A DNA stretch of 64,000 nt from assembly GCA_033032175.1 (NCBI GenBank), contig CM065326.1, forward strand, positions 11,674,001-11,738,000. The letters are read 5' to 3'. Every line of letters starts with the position of its first letter. Position 1 is the first letter of the stretch. Positions 11,700 to 23,654 of the stretch are shown here, piece after piece. Under the pieces are notes generated by a model. It was not told where the DNA came from and did not search any database. It was given only the letters and a program-made list of their open reading frames with translations. The translations under genes and the position numbers were made by a program. Origin of the DNA: Saturnia japonica. Lineage: Eukaryota; Arthropoda; Insecta; Lepidoptera; Saturniidae.

Positions 11700-14576
11700 T
11701 ACAATAAATATCTACTAATTTCATGTAAATATACTTAATAGAAGTGGTTGGTTTTAAACTAATTTATCCTAAGGGTGCGAAATTCTTTAATCCTTCTCCA
11801 TTTCATTCCGATGCGTAACGTTCCTTGATCAGTCAAAATAAATCCACCTAGTGGCTTTCGCCGTGCTATTTGTAAGTGGAAATGCGACGTTAATGGATTG
11901 CCTTTCAACGATCACTCTTGTTGATTGAACTGTAAATATACTTGCGATCAATGGCAATGCAGATATTTTAACATGAAATATCATATCAATCATTTTTCTT
12001 TAGTTTTTTTACTTTTTCACAGTAGCAAAACCAAGTGAGAGCTTTTGGCAATACAAAAAACTTTAACTACCCGGAGGTTAGAACATGCCAGCCTGCAAAC
12101 ATCCTGTTAGCTGGATATATACTGAACGATCCCGAAACGCAACAAACCAAAAGAGTGTAAAGACATGACTACTTAGTATTATATTATATTATATTAGTAG
12201 TATTATATTCTTAGTGAAGAAACAATGTTTCGCATACACAGTTTCCAAAATATTAAGTAAATGTTTACAGTAACAATGTCCCAGAGATAATTCTGTCCTC
12301 ATTAGTACTATTAATGTAGTCGTTTAAAATATATGTCGCCCGAGAAAGTAGTGTTGTTATTTGATGCATATAAGGCGACGTCAAGTTGCTGTGTATAATT
12401 TTCAAAACTTTTAAAATGTCATCTCATTCATCATTTTTCTTGATTTTATATTTGTAGTCTTTATTCGAGCGATCCTATAATATTATTTTTGTTTCGAACA
12501 TTTCTATAAATTTGAAAAGTAATTCGCCGTCCCACACTACCGCCGCCATATTTATAAACAAGTGGAACACGCGTCCTCACTTAAACATCCTTTAAGAAAT
12601 TGAAATCATAGATTATTACTTAATTTTCGGTTTCTGTCCATAGCCAGCTGTGAAAACAGCAATAGTTTCGAAAACACGTACTGTTTATGTTAGTTTAATG
12701 TTATGTTTTGGAAACATATTAATTTGTGTCACAAACACTTAGATTTAGTATCTGAAATAGTGTTTTTATACAAATGTTTTTTAGTGAATACATACATGGC
12801 TTAACTGTGAAAAGTTTATCACTATGTGCACGGTGGTGACCACAGTAGTGGTGAATATCATCAGTCTGGAATATTTATTTTTGTAAATAATAACACGTAA
12901 TACAATTAATAGTCGAGTTCTCTATTTAAGTTGTCTAACCCATGTGCCTACATATAAAGCCAATAAAATAGTTTTAGAGTTGAAGTAGTCGTTTTCCCGA
13001 CTTAGTTCCGCCTCCGGGGTATTATAAAATACCTTAGAAATGTCAGAATTTCTCCCCCAAAAGATCGTTATGCAATTATTATTATTTCACTCACGCGCTT
13101 TCAATACTACCTACGAACCTTTTAAAGAGTGTATAAATCTTTTTTTTTTTTCTTGCAAAAACATGGTACCTATCTACCTGTGTTAGCTATAGTGATATTC
13201 AAACTTGGAACAGAACTGTTTTTCGGTCAGTCAGTGACATCCCTAGCCGACATAGGGTTGCCATATTGCTATTTCTTCTTCTTCCTTTTATGACATGACA
13301 ATATTTAAAATTTTACTGCAATAGTCGAATCACAACTCGACTTCTTATATAATAACTTTCAACAAACATGAATTGGTATAAATAAGTTCGCCAGATTTAA
13401 CCCTACTTGATTATTTCTTGTGAGGTTAACTTAAATATGAAGTATCAAAACCAGCTAAGATACCGCTGAAGGAGTAAACCATAGAAATCATTTGAAATCA
13501 AAGACACCACTTAAAAATACATCATTAGGTAAAAGAGTTGATTGCTATTGTATCTAACATAATGGCGGTTATTGTGAACGTTTCAAAACCAAATAATTAA
13601 ATTCATCATTTTCTTTTAATTTTAGACACAGGGTTTCCTAGCAACATTTATTCCTGACAACCTACACTATCAATTATCGTAACAAAATGGCATAGGTACT
13701 TTTTTCTTAAAGTAATGAGGTTCGATTCCCGATTCATGTATAAGTTTTTTTTAGAAAATCTATGAATGCAGTTTTTCTTATCTTTAAAATCGATGTCATG
13801 GTTCTTTATAACATATTTCTCTATCTCTTATAGTTTCAGAGTTCCCCCCACTGACCCACTTAAATGTTACATTCTGTATATACAATGCTGCAAACGTCAC
13901 GGGAATAGATTTAATTTTTCATTTTATTGTAATCTTTAAGCAAACTATAACTCTAATAACATGGCGGTTCTCTTGATAAAACTGTTCGGAGAGTTTTTGT
14001 GGCAGCTTAAAATATATGTAACTAGTTCATTACTATTTATATTCTACTTCATATAACAAGTGAATCTTCTAAAGAGATCAATTTATTGACGAGAATAATG
14101 AGTGTAAATTTATGGTACGCGTCACGTTTAGGCACATTTAGTTACATGAGAGAGAAGAAAGATATAATGTCGAGCAAAATAAAGACAGCTATCTATACAT
14201 ATCGTATAGACACAGTGTCGTAACTAGGGTGGTGCCAGCGGTACCCATACACATAGCACAGACTCTAGAGGGGCGCAGAAATAACCAGACCAGCACCAAT
14301 TTCTAAGACGCAGTTAGGTCGCACCGGGCGCATAAAAGATTGTAGCGGGGCGCAGCTGTTTAGTGTATACTTTTTATAAATCACGTTAAACTAAGTTTTG
14401 AGTTAAAATATGAAAGGTATCCTTCGAGAATTTCGATGACTGTCATAATAAGGCAAAACCACTCACCTTGAACTCCGGTTTCTTCTTTTATTTGGAGGAT
14501 CTCTTGCGCAGGTTCAATCACACACGTTCCAATTAATATTAGGCTGCAGACACCCAAAGTTTAAAATTTCTTTATC
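11700..14576. other. no recognisable feature
   Basis: About 2.9 kb of AT-rich DNA without supported genes. Small landmarks are an ATATT repeat at 12178-12205 and a GC-richer patch at 14217-14360. Nothing could be assigned to a family. Confidence 0.4.
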
Positions 14577-14780
14577 TCAATAGTAGAGATGGTTGCGCCG
14601 CGTCGGAGACACACACGGTGAAAGACGTATTAACACTGCAGCCCCCGCAGGGTGCGGGGTGCGAGGTCCGAGGCAATTAGCGATGCCTAAGGACGCGAAA
14701 AAGTTTCTGCCGCCGTCATTCACGGGAGGGTTGTACCCGATTGTGAGACCATCGAACACACGTTTAGGCGCAGACAGGTT
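14577..14780. other. GC-rich block of unknown nature
   Basis: A 200-bp island of much higher GC, open on both strands (83 codons plus, 60 codons minus). It contains GCGCCGCGTCGGAGACACAC and GTGCGGGGTGCGAGGTCCGA. No domain is recognisable. It could be part of a retrotransposon 5' region; I have no firm evidence. Confidence 0.3.
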
Positions 14781-14924
14781 GGTTGCATGTAAATACAGTT
14801 TAATCTATCCGCGTCTCCTTTTTAGGAAATTTCACTTAAAGTGATAGTAGAGAACACGTGCACGATGCTGCATGTGGTTTTTTATGTCAAAAAAAGTTTT
14901 AAAAAAGTTTTTAAAGCCGCAGCC

Positions 14925-14995
14925 TTGTGGGGATCTTTGAAACAGGCCTATGTCTAACAGTGGCTGTCTTTCGACTAAAAGGATGGATGGAGAGA
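14925..14995 (+). repeat. RTE-like LINE 3' tail scrap
   Basis: GGGGATCTTTGAAACAGGCC, TATGTCTAACAGTGGCTGTC and TTTCGACTAAAAGGATGGATGG match the end of the RTE-like fragment at 41225-41565 (TATGTGTAACAGTGAACGTC then TTTTGACTGAAATGGTGATG). Confidence 0.5.
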
Positions 14996-15131
14996 AGGAA
15001 TGTGATGTGTAGTGTAATGTATATACTATATAGCGCAAGCAATAGGCTCGAGGGCTCCACGCCGGCGGATGAGACCCAGTTACTAATTTATCGTCATACT
15101 GTTCCTGAAAACTCGAACTATCATGTTGCAT

Positions 15132-17212
15132 TATAAAACGTTGCTGGTTCTAGAAAAGTAGATTCTTCAATTTAAAAGAAAATCACTGTACCAGTAATTG
15201 AGTAGGTATTCAAACAGTTGTTCATTCAAATAAATAGATATCGCGAACGTCATCTTGTTTCCACTAGGGATGAGACACCTACTGTTATCGAAATTAAACA
15301 ACTTTTATACAATCTTTATTTTGTCGAAAAAAAAAACCATTTTCACAAATTTTATTGTTGAATCTATATTAATGAATGTGTAGTTCTGTCTGTACCTACG
15401 TGTATTTTGTCAGTAAAGATTTACGTTAATTTATAATCAAACGTTTTGATGGCAATTTATTGACAATTAAGACTTGCTAAGTTAGAAATCCCATGCCAAA
15501 GAAAGTAACAAATTGTTTTGTAAATGAATTGAAGAACGTTCATTTCTACAGCTATAATTAAAGGTATTGTTATCGAACTTGGCACCTGTTAGATCTCAGC
15601 TCTTTTGTCGGTGATAGCAACTACCACGAACGTAATTTCTACCGAACGTGGCCCCCTTTTTTCACATTTATGTTTTTTGGGATATGGCCATTTCGTAATT
15701 GGATACAAATATTATTGATATTATCTCCATAAAATCTCCTTAAAATCGCGCAACGCGGCTAAAGAAGTTTTCCGTTCAAAAAATTATCGAGTTGATTGTG
15801 TTGCAGTCGGACTTTTTTGTTTCCTTTATAATATTTTTTAAATGTACTTAACGCTATACAATTATAAGAAAACTTAATTTGTCCAACCCTAGTTCTCACA
15901 GTAACTACTTAATGATAAATTCTCGTTTCGAGGACTTGAGATTGTCTGTACACAGAGTGACACGGAGCAACTGGGAAATTAACAAGAAAAGCAATATTAC
16001 TTAGCGTTTTCTGAGAGAGAAAAAAGGAATTCAACATTAACTTTTTACAGGCTTTTATTTAACTTGCCTTTTTAGTATAAATCAAATCTTGCAACTGAAT
16101 TTTAAAACGGTTATTATCCCTTACCGATTGAGCTGAAATTTTCCATACACGTTTTAGTATAAGTGACAATGCATGTCACTAATCGACTACCAAAGATGGC
16201 CGTCTAGTTATTTTTTACACACCCACATGATGGATATCAAATGAAAGGGTTTACTAAGAATAATACGGAAAAAAATATGAATAAAAAAGTGTTTTAAAAA
16301 CAAGCTTGTTTATTTCTACAACTTTTATGTTTAAGACTTGTAGCGCTAATAAATTGATGACGCTTACAAGTTTTTAAAATGATTGAAAAATTTAAAAAAA
16401 GCTTGTATATTTAAATCTTTTTATTGTGATTTATTTTTTACTTGCGTTGGAACTGATCTAGCTTCCGATGGTTTTTGTTGTGATTTCGTACTTGGTTGTT
16501 CGGCAGACGTTGTTCAATAACTCTACCACAGCGCCATCTATTGCGGTTTTACAAGACCTTAACCAACAAAACAATCAAAAGAATTGTGTGCTCTAATACT
16601 TTTAGGTTCATTAAAGATGTATTAAAAAAACAAATTTGTTATTTCAGAATTTCCTAATCCCTCAGAAAACTTTTCAAATTTTTCTATATCTAAAAACTTC
16701 TTTCCGGACTATTAATTGCGAATATTAAAAAATAACCAAATCGGTCGAGCCGTTCTCAAGGGATGCGCTTACCGACAGACAGCATTTCATATTTTTTTAA
16801 ATATAGACACCATGTTATTTCAACGAACTTATAAATAACTAATGACCCATATCATAATTTACTATTATTGTATAAAAATTCCATTAACAAAGTCTGTATT
16901 ATGCCTTCAGATTACTGTGCACGTTTTTTAAAATTCTTTTTATAATTACTTTCTTCTTCTTTTCCCTCGTTTCCCTTCTTTCGTCCTCTTTAATGAAGAC
17001 CATTATTGTTATTATCGAGTGAATATAGTGTGTTCTGTCTTATGATGATTTTGGCAGAATAACTAAGCTTTATTACGTAAATGCCACTTGTATTATTACA
17101 ATTGTATTGTAATGTTGTATTGTTGTATTAATTGTATTGTTACTTGTATTATTAAACAACACAAATTTATGAATAAAAAACAAAAACCTATAATAGTTAT
17201 TATTCTGTTTGA
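15132..17212. other. no recognisable gene
   Basis: AT-rich non-coding DNA. A phrase near 16120-16160 (ACCGATTGAGCTGAAATTTTCCATACACG) resembles the target-like phrases in Helitron-type repeats here, suggesting an old element at about 16075-16800. Its ends cannot be set. Confidence 0.35.
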
Positions 17213-17560
17213 GTTTTTGGCGGGATCTTGAAGTGATATTATTGTGGTTTTTATATTTAATTCATTTACATAGGTTTTTGAACATATATTATGTAATATT
17301 AAGGGTGTTTTGCGTTATATAGTTTTGTTTTGTGCTTAAGTGAAGTGGATTATAAATATAAACTAAGAGCATGCATTCTGGGGTCCCACAAAAACTCCCT
17401 ATAAAGTTCTAACAAGGGAGCCACCATCTTGTTAGGATACTGACACTCGTCATAAGACAGGACACTATATTCACTTGATAATGGCAGTAATGGTCTTTAA
17501 CGGCTAGTTGCCAAGTTAGGAAGAAGGTCAATAAAACTTCATGATTATTTTGAAAACTGT
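17213..17560 (+). repeat. Interspersed repeat family R6
   Basis: The longest copy of a recurrent non-coding repeat. Landmarks are GTTTTTGGCGGGATCTTGAAG, AAGTGAAGTGGATTATAAAT, CCCACAAAAACTCCCTA, AGCCACCATCTTGTTAGG and TCACTTGATAATGGCAGTAA. The other copies are at 28555-28745, 36265-36560, 42345-42510 (reverse) and 50158-50400. No ORF is present. Confidence 0.6.
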
Positions 17561-17799
17561 AGAGAAGTTTATGTATTTATTAATAGGAGGAATGTTTCTT
17601 GGTCAGACGCTTCGTGGAACGACGCTTCCTCTTACTGCTGCTCGTGGAGTCCCGGGCTGGATACTAGACTGGATTCTGCTCTGGAAATTAACATTCACAC
17701 TTTAATTTCAATACTTAATTTTTAACTTTAATTTTATTAACGTGATGTACCCATAAATATGGTTCAAATTAATATCCCTCCTATCTATACCTCAATATA

Positions 17800-18032
17800 T
17801 ATTTACCAATATTATAAAGAGGAAAGATTTCATTTTTTGTTTATAATGGATAAACTCAAACACTACTTGGACCGATTTTAAAAATTCTTTCACCAATATA
17901 AAGATACCGTATCAGCTAGTAACATAGGCTATATTATAATTTGAAAAATGGTTTTACACAAAGTATGAAAAATAGCCCACACGGGTGCGTTAGCGATGTT
18001 TGTCGTATCAAATTAACACGGGTGAAATCGTG

Positions 18033-18034
<2 letters not shown>
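17800..18034 (+). mobile_element. Helitron-like element R7, 3' end cut by a LINE
   Basis: It matches the reverse of 31654-31922: CAATATTATAAAGAGGAAAG, ATGGATAAACTCAAA, GTTTTACACAAAGTATGAA and TTAACACGGGTGAAATCGTGGG. The expected last bases with CTAG are missing. The poly-T of the Jockey-like LINE starts exactly there, so the LINE apparently landed in this element. Confidence 0.5.
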
Positions 18035-18066
<32 letters not shown>

Positions 18067-18643
18067 CTGACTACACTGTTAGCCTTAGGGGCCCTAAAGC
18101 CGCTGGGCTGATACAGCTGTTCACCGGAATACATTGGGGGCGAGCGCTTAGAGTTCAACTCAGCCTCGAAAGTTTTGTGGACGACTCGCACGAGGGTGCA
18201 TTAACGTGCGACCTCGGCTCGGGCGGTCGTCGCGTTCGCAAATATGGTCGCGAATCTAATTCGAATCCCTACACCTACGATTCTATAACCTCAATATATA
18301 CATAGGCACGTTACCAATATCTCTGGAGGACGGAAAGGAACTTCGTGCGTATGTTGTATTCAATAATCGGAATGTTTCTACACTAACTAGCGCTAACTAA
18401 CTAGCGTAAAAAAGATTAAAAAAGGTCTTTCACAGAACCTATAAAGATACCGTGTCAGTGAGTGTGCACGTAGTGCTATGTTCATAACTTGTGTAAAATG
18501 TTGTATGTAGGTAGCTAAGTGATGCAAGTACAGTGTCACTTGTATCGCGCACAGGCGGTTGCCTGACCCAAGGGTTTCACACCGAGGACGGACCTAGTTT
18601 GTCGTTATCGCTAAAGGTGGACGTGACGGGTGAAATCTTGGGG
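18035..18643 (-). mobile_element. Jockey-like LINE, 3' end, copy 2
   Basis: The 28-base T run at 18035-18062 is its poly-A tail on the minus strand. The 3' untranslated sequence follows (CTGACTACACTGTTAGCC, then the GC-rich GGGGGCGAGCGC and GACGACTCGCACGAGGGTGC blocks). The part at 18525-18643 matches the end of the coding region and start of the UTR of copy 1 (22085-22210). It is truncated before the reverse transcriptase. Confidence 0.7.
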
Positions 18644-19043
18644 CACAGGCAGTCTATATATAAGTACTATATTTTGAATATTGTAAAACTCAAGATATTG
18701 TTGGTTTGTTTGTTTGAACTCGTTAATCTTTGTAATTACAAGTCAGATTTTAAAAAAAATATATCTATATTATTATAGCCTATTTATTGAGGTAGGTTAT
18801 AGGCTATATAGCTTCACGCTATGACTGTACAAAGTGGAGCAATAACAACAAGCAATCTGGAAAGCTATAGTCAAGTATGGAAAGTGACAACAGATAGGTT
18901 ACGTTGCGTGCGTAAGAATTTATACTTATCTGGCCATTGGTAAAATTGCCTACACAGGTAGAAAGCCACAAATAAAAAATTGGCTTAATAAAATAATGTA
19001 ATATATGTAGGTACCTACTCTCGTAGTTTTAAGTTGATTAATA

Positions 19044-20404
19044 TTAGATCCTTACTACATATGAAATTAGGGATTTATATGGCAAAAGTAAAATGAAAAA
19101 ATATTATGAAATTATACATATAATCAATCGAAAGTATGTACCATTATTATCTGTGCACTTTCGCCATTTTAAAGGAAGTTCATTGATTCCATTGCTGAAA
19201 AAATTGTGGGAGCAAGAATCAATAAAATCTTTGAAGACAGTTTGGACAGCCTCATCGGAATTGAATTTATTTTCCTTGCAAGAAATTGTCCAAATTCCGA
19301 AAAAAGTGGTAATCTGTTGGAGCAATTTCCGGGGAATATGGTGGGTTTCGGAGACATACCAACCGCAGTTTCTCTAATTTAGCGACCGTCGGTCGTAAAG
19401 TATGAGGTCTAGCGTTGTTCTGAAGCAGCAGTGGGCTTGAGATATTGACCAATCTCGGTTTTTAACGGCTATCTTTTCCATCGTTGTTTGCAATTGTTGA
19501 AAATACAGATCTGCCGTTATCGTCTGGACAGATCTTACGAAGCTGTAGTGTATGACACCAGCACTGGTCCACCAAACACTCACCAGTACCTTTTTCTGAG
19601 ACTACTTTAGCTTGGAACAGGATTTGACCGGTTCCCCTGGGTTCAACCACTGTGATGAGCGTTTCCGATTGTCGTAAAGGATCCATTTTTCATCACAAGT
19701 AACAATGCCATCCAAAATTCCCTCGTGATTGTAACGGTTGAGTAATGTAATGCAGAACTCAATAGGTGTTTGTTGGCGTGCTTCAGTCAGTTCATGCGGT
19801 ACCCATTTCTCAAGTTTTTCACTTTTCCTGTGTATTTCAAGTGTATTAATTTTTTTTATCACTCACACCGAAGCCTGCCGCTAACTCTAATGTGGTTTGC
19901 GAATGATTCGCTTCAACGATCAAAATCAAAAAATCAAAATAATCTTTATTCAATTTAGGCCCTAAGAAGGCACTTATGAACGTCAAAACACTACTGCCGG
20001 TTCGGAAAATATTCCAACTAGGGTCTCCGGCCGTCCACGGGGTTTGTTTCGTAGGTCAAAATTTCCAGAACGAAAACATTGGAAACAAAAACGTACCGTA
20101 TTTTATTTTACAGAAGCTTTCCATACACATTATTAATCCTTCGAGCTGATTCTGCAGCGCTGATGCCAAAATGGAACTTATATTCGTAAATAAGGCGATA
20201 TTTTAAATTTTCTTTTTTGTGAAAAGAATGATGTCAATGAAAAATAAAATGGTGCTAAAACAAAGGAATCACTAAATTCGAAACACAAATACGCAAGCCT
20301 AAATTTGGAATAAATTTGAATTTGGAATTTCTAACCAGACGCCAGATATTTGAGATCAAAGTGACCAGTTCAACAAAACGCCAATTTCATATGTAAAGAC
20401 CTAA
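19044..20404 (-). mobile_element. mariner transposon (Hsmar2/irritans type), decayed
   Basis: A DNA transposon with both ends: TTAGATCCTTACTACATATG at the left and the reverse of TTAGGTCTTTACATATGAAA at the right, each flanked by TA. Read leftwards, the minus strand gives a mariner transposase broken over several frames. Pieces include WVPHELTEA, GIVTCDEKWILYDN around the first catalytic Asp, SVWWTSAGVIHYSF, the LLQNNARPHT block, and YSPEIAPTDYHFFRNLDNFL around the third Asp. The second catalytic Asp position reads Asn. An insert of about 100 bp at 19919-20015 interrupts the N-terminal part. The element is inactive. Confidence 0.85.
19919..20015 (-). repeat. Retroposon tail R4 nested in mariner
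   Basis: The A-rich start (ATCAAAATCAAAAAATCAAAAT) followed by TTAGGCCCTAAGAAGGCACTTATG and ACTACTGCCGGTTCGG matches 8890-8990. It splits the transposase between the residues before ETLV and the NHSQTTLELAAGFG block, so it arrived after the mariner. Confidence 0.5.
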
Positions 20405-20640
20405 TATTTTTAGTGTATATAGTTTTAAGTTGTCATTCTTGTCTCTCGCTGAATAGACGCCATTGCGGACAGATGACTTTTATTGAGCTCCTGATAAATT
20501 ACCTATTTGAGATAAACTTATCAGGTAAGAACAACTCAAAAGTCAGTAAAATGAAATCATATTATTATCAATTATGGATAGCACAAGCAAAAGCGTAAAT
20601 TGTATGTATAGGTAAATAAGTAATTGGAAAACTAAGTTGT
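20405..20640. other. no recognisable feature
   Basis: Short unique-looking spacer. Confidence 0.35.
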
Positions 20641-20783
20641 TTTTTTTTTTAAATCGTTGTAGGTTTAGCATCGTGGCCACAATCTCACCTGATCTTAAGT
20701 GACGATGTGGCCCAAGACAGTAGCACACTAATCCTATAGGAAGAATGGCTCTCAAGTGCAGCTGCCATAACACACCTATCTTC
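20641..20783 (-). mobile_element. SINE family T1, 3' part
   Basis: Reverse copy with its poly-A tail (T run at 20641-20650), then AATCGTTGTAGGTTTAGC, CACAATCTCACCTGATCTTAAG and GGCTCTCAAGTGCAGCTGCC, ending abruptly at CACACCTATC, where Jockey-like 3' UTR sequence begins. Confidence 0.7.
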
Positions 20784-20784
20784 A

Positions 20785-21075
20785 CTGTTAGCCTTAGGGG
20801 CCCTGAAGTCGCTGCGGCTTTTACAGCTTCACCGGACTTGGGGGCGAGCGCAGAGGGCACTCAGCCGCGAAAGTGTTTTGGACGACTCGCACGAGGGTGC
20901 CACAGTGGCCGGACCTCGGCTCGGGCGGTCGTTGCGTATGCAATTAGGTCGCGATCTAACTGAATCCCTACTCCTACGATTCGAGCTAACTAATATATAC
21001 TCATAGCCATGTTCCCTTTCTCCTGGGAGGAAGGAAGGAACCATGTGTATGTGTATTTAGTAATCGGAAAGGTAC
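20785..21075 (-). mobile_element. Jockey-like LINE 3' UTR, copy 3
   Basis: It matches 18066-18380 and the reverse of 22320-22600: ACTGTTAGCCTTAGGGGCCC, GGACGACTCGCACGAGGGTG, CGGACCTCGGCTCGGGCGGTCG and TCCTGGGAGGAAGGAAGG. It lacks the terminal bases and poly-A and is joined directly to SINE T1 body. Confidence 0.7.
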
Positions 21076-21283
21076 CTACCAAACAATCTACCAACTGAGC
21101 CATCATTATATAAAAAATGTGTGAATTTGAACGCAGAAATACTGTTTTAAAAAATAATTGTAAAGTTTGCCATACCCTATTCAGGATCCATGTATAAGAA
21201 TAATGTATTATATAATAACAAAATGAACATACATGATTGAAAAATGCGACAGAGGAACTTAAACTTTAAAAAAAGAAATAATA

Positions 21284-21444
21284 GACCCGTGAAGGAATTG
21301 CACCCCCGACCTCCGATGTCCGAACTCGGCCTCACAACTAGTCGGCACAATCGACGAGCGCAACCTAACATGTCTACGGATTAGACACCAGAGAGTCGTG
21401 GACCGAGCGGACATCGGCGCTCTTCACTACTGAGCTAACGAGTC
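21284..21444 (-). repeat. tRNA-shaped unit with a 100-nt anticodon-loop insert
   Basis: Read on the minus strand it starts GACTCGTTAGCTCAGTAG, continues GAGCGCCGATGTCCG, and after about 100 nt returns with CGGACATCGGAGG, a B box GGGGTGCAATTCC and the closing ACGGGTC. The first and last seven bases pair (one G-T). The would-be anticodon stem is ten pairs, CCGATGTCCG with CGGACATCGG. It shares its frame with the two 84-nt units at 23655 and 27200. Confidence 0.55.
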
Positions 21445-21659
21445 TCGCCCTTAGCTGTGGCGAAAACAGCATCCCCTTTGAAGAAAAACAAAAAAAAAGT
21501 AAACAAAAATGACGCATTCATAATTCGAACTTGCGTTCCGTTTTTGAGCACCATTCCGCACGGCTAAGACGCTTTCGATTGGTCGATTCAAAATAGGCTT
21601 TCGCTTACCGAGTACTGGTGTTGGGGTAGTTTTTTTAAATAGTAGCACCTCAAATTAAT

Positions 21660-22180
21660 GGTACTGTCGATACTGCTAATGTGTGTAATGACATATATCT
21701 GCGTTGTGTTCGCACATATGTCAAGATATAATTGGAAACGTTTACAAGCCATCCAGAATAGGTTTCTTCACCGCCTTACCGGCGCCCCTCAGCCCCTCAG
21801 TATGTTCGTATGGAAGATCTCCACAGAGATATGGACCTTCCTTCGATACATGCTTATGCTAAACAAATTTCTCGCTCGTATTTCGACACCGCGTCGAACC
21901 ACGTGAATTCCCTAATCAAAGCGGCAGCTTCCTCCGACCCCAATGCCTGCCGGAGTAAACGCCGACCGCGTAATATCTTCACTGACCCGCTCGACCAAAT
22001 CGAAACAGCAAACGCGTTCTATTCCACCGCATCTCCAAACAGAGCGTACCACCGCCCACGCCCGCGTAACCACCATTCTTTCCACAGAGGACGGGCGGTC
22101 AACTTCGCTCCCGCACACCCGTCACGGACCCTCTCTAGCGGCAACTCAAGCCTAGGTCCGTTCCTCGGTGTGAAGCTTTA
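21660..22180 (+). pseudogene. Jockey-like LINE reverse transcriptase, C-terminal relic (copy 1)
   Basis: Two frames together give the end of a Jockey-clade ORF2: WKRLQAIQNRFLHRLTGAP in one frame (about 21730-21790) and MEDLHRDMDLPSIHAYAKQI then RSYFDTASNH in the next (from 21810). A frameshift lies between about 21790 and 21810. This region follows the polymerase domain in the family; the polymerase and endonuclease are absent, so the copy is 5'-truncated. The reading ends at 22181 and the 3' UTR follows. Confidence 0.8.
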
Positions 22181-22181
22181 G

Positions 22182-22399
22182 GGTCAGGCAGCCGCCCGCG
22201 CGATACAAGTGACACTATACGTGCAACACTTAGCTACCCACATACAACATTACACACGTATGAATACACACACGTACACACCACACAGGTACATAGGTTC
22301 TGTAACTTTTATCCTTTTTTTTACGGTAGTTAGTCTAGAAATACTTTCAGATCACTAAATACATATACGCATGTTTCCTTCCTTCCTCCCAGGAGGCAG

Positions 22400-22430
<31 letters not shown>

Positions 22431-22604
22431 CGCGGCAACTGCCTAAGCCGAGGTCCGGCCACTTTGGCACCCTTGAGCGAGTTGTCTTTACTTTCGCGGC
22501 TGAGTGCCTTAAGCGCTCGCCCCCAAGTCACGGTGAAGGTGTATAATCCGCCTGAGGCTTCAGGGCGCTTATGGCTAACAGTGTAGTCAGTCAGAAAAAA
22601 AAAT
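22182..22604 (+). mobile_element. Jockey-like LINE 3' UTR and poly-A, copy 1
   Basis: The UTR contains GATACAAGTGACACTATACG, an ACACAC-rich part, the TTCCTTCCTTCCTCCCAGGA block, a TATATA tract and the GC-rich terminal block ending GCTAACAGTGTAGTCAGTCAG, then nine A residues. The other two copies fix the 3' boundary. Confidence 0.75.
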
Positions 22605-22890
22605 AGTACTGTCTTACTAGTACACTCCTAATACAACGGCGAGTACCGAGAGATCGTATTCCATCACTTATAGGTGCTTTCCGGCAGCTACACTTGAGAG
22701 CCTGTCACTCTAGGGTTAGCGTGTTACCATTTTAAGCCACGCTGTCACATAATATCACGTGAAATTGTCGCCAAACGCTAAATAATCTACAAAGGATAAA
22801 TTAATAAAAACCAACACCCCCAGTAAGTTATGATACTCTGTCAAAAAATTGTGATTTCTTAACCTTTTCATTGCTAAGCTATCTACAATT
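22605..22890 (+). repeat. SINE T1 body fragment and R3 scrap
   Basis: Bases 22622-22665 are a reverse R3 scrap (CGGCGAGTACCGAGAGATCG). Bases 22668-22790 are a plus copy of the T1 body (ATAGGTGCTTTCCGGCAGC, GGGTTAGCGTGTTACC, TCACGTGAAATTGT). Confidence 0.55.
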
Positions 22891-22894
22891 ATCT

Positions 22895-23145
22895 ATATTA
22901 ATATATCTGTGGTTTTGTCTATACGTGTAATTTTTTCCAAATTTCCTGACAAGAATAATATTTGAACGATACTGCTCACGAATATAACATTAAAACTTTT
23001 TTCGTCTGTCTGTCTGTTCGGAGTTGACTCAAAAACGGCTTGGCCAATTCTTATGAAATTTTATACACGAGTAGCTATGTCATTGATCAAATAATACGTA
23101 TGTAATACAAATACAAACCCGTGCGGAGCTGCGGGCACACCGTTA
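22895..23145 (+). mobile_element. Helitron-like element R8, fragment
   Basis: It contains GTCTGTCTGTCTGTTCGGAG, AAAAACGGCTTGGCCAATTC and, near the end, CCCGTGCGGAGCTGCGGGCA followed by CCGTTAG, a degraded version of the CGGGCACAGCTAG end. A reverse relative lies at 40922-41225 and a partial one at 25190-25430. Confidence 0.45.
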
Positions 23146-23259
23146 GTTTTATATAAAGATGTATATTTGTATTTATAAGATTGATAAACTCCAACACCGT
23201 TTGACTAATCTCCATGAAAGTTGACAGATCTAAGTGGTTTCTCACCTGCACGTGGTGCA

Positions 23260-23545
23260 CCCTGCTGATCAACGAACGAGGAAATGGCGATAGCTGGGTG
23301 GTAGGGATGTTTTGTCGGACTGGGTCGCGACCACCATGCATGTGCTGACAAGTCCGTCATAGTGACTCACTTATGCGTGTCGCGTTTCGGGATCAGCCTG
23401 TGCATTATTGCAGGCCGGCGTGACAGCGGTGACCGTCAAAGGATTACGATCTCTCGGTGGTCACCATTGTGTTAGGATTGTACTGTACTTACCATCAGGG
23501 ACAGTACCGGCAATTTGCGGAGCTAATATAAAAGAAAAAAAATTT
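23260..23545 (+). repeat. SINE-like repeat R3
   Basis: Near-complete copy: GGGTCGCGACCACCATGCATG, TGACAAGTCCGTCATAGTGA, GGGATCAGCCTGTGCATTAT, AGCGGTGACCGTCAAAGGA, CTGTACTTACCATCAGGGAC, ending in an A-rich tail AAAAGAAAAAAAA. The structure suggests a retroposed RNA. Confidence 0.6.
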
Positions 23546-23654
23546 ATTTCGTACTTTTTTTTGTCTTCATCAAATTGTCATCTCATGTATTATTTGTTAT
23601 TTTGGGTTAACACGGCATGTAATTAAAAAGTTTGATACAATAACAAAAAGGTCT

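Noticed and set aside
18000..18305. ORFs across a poly-T run
   Set aside because: They read through the poly-A tail and 3' UTR of a LINE.
20543..20963. Overlapping ORFs on both strands
   Set aside because: They span the SINE T1 and Jockey-like UTR junction; both are non-coding.
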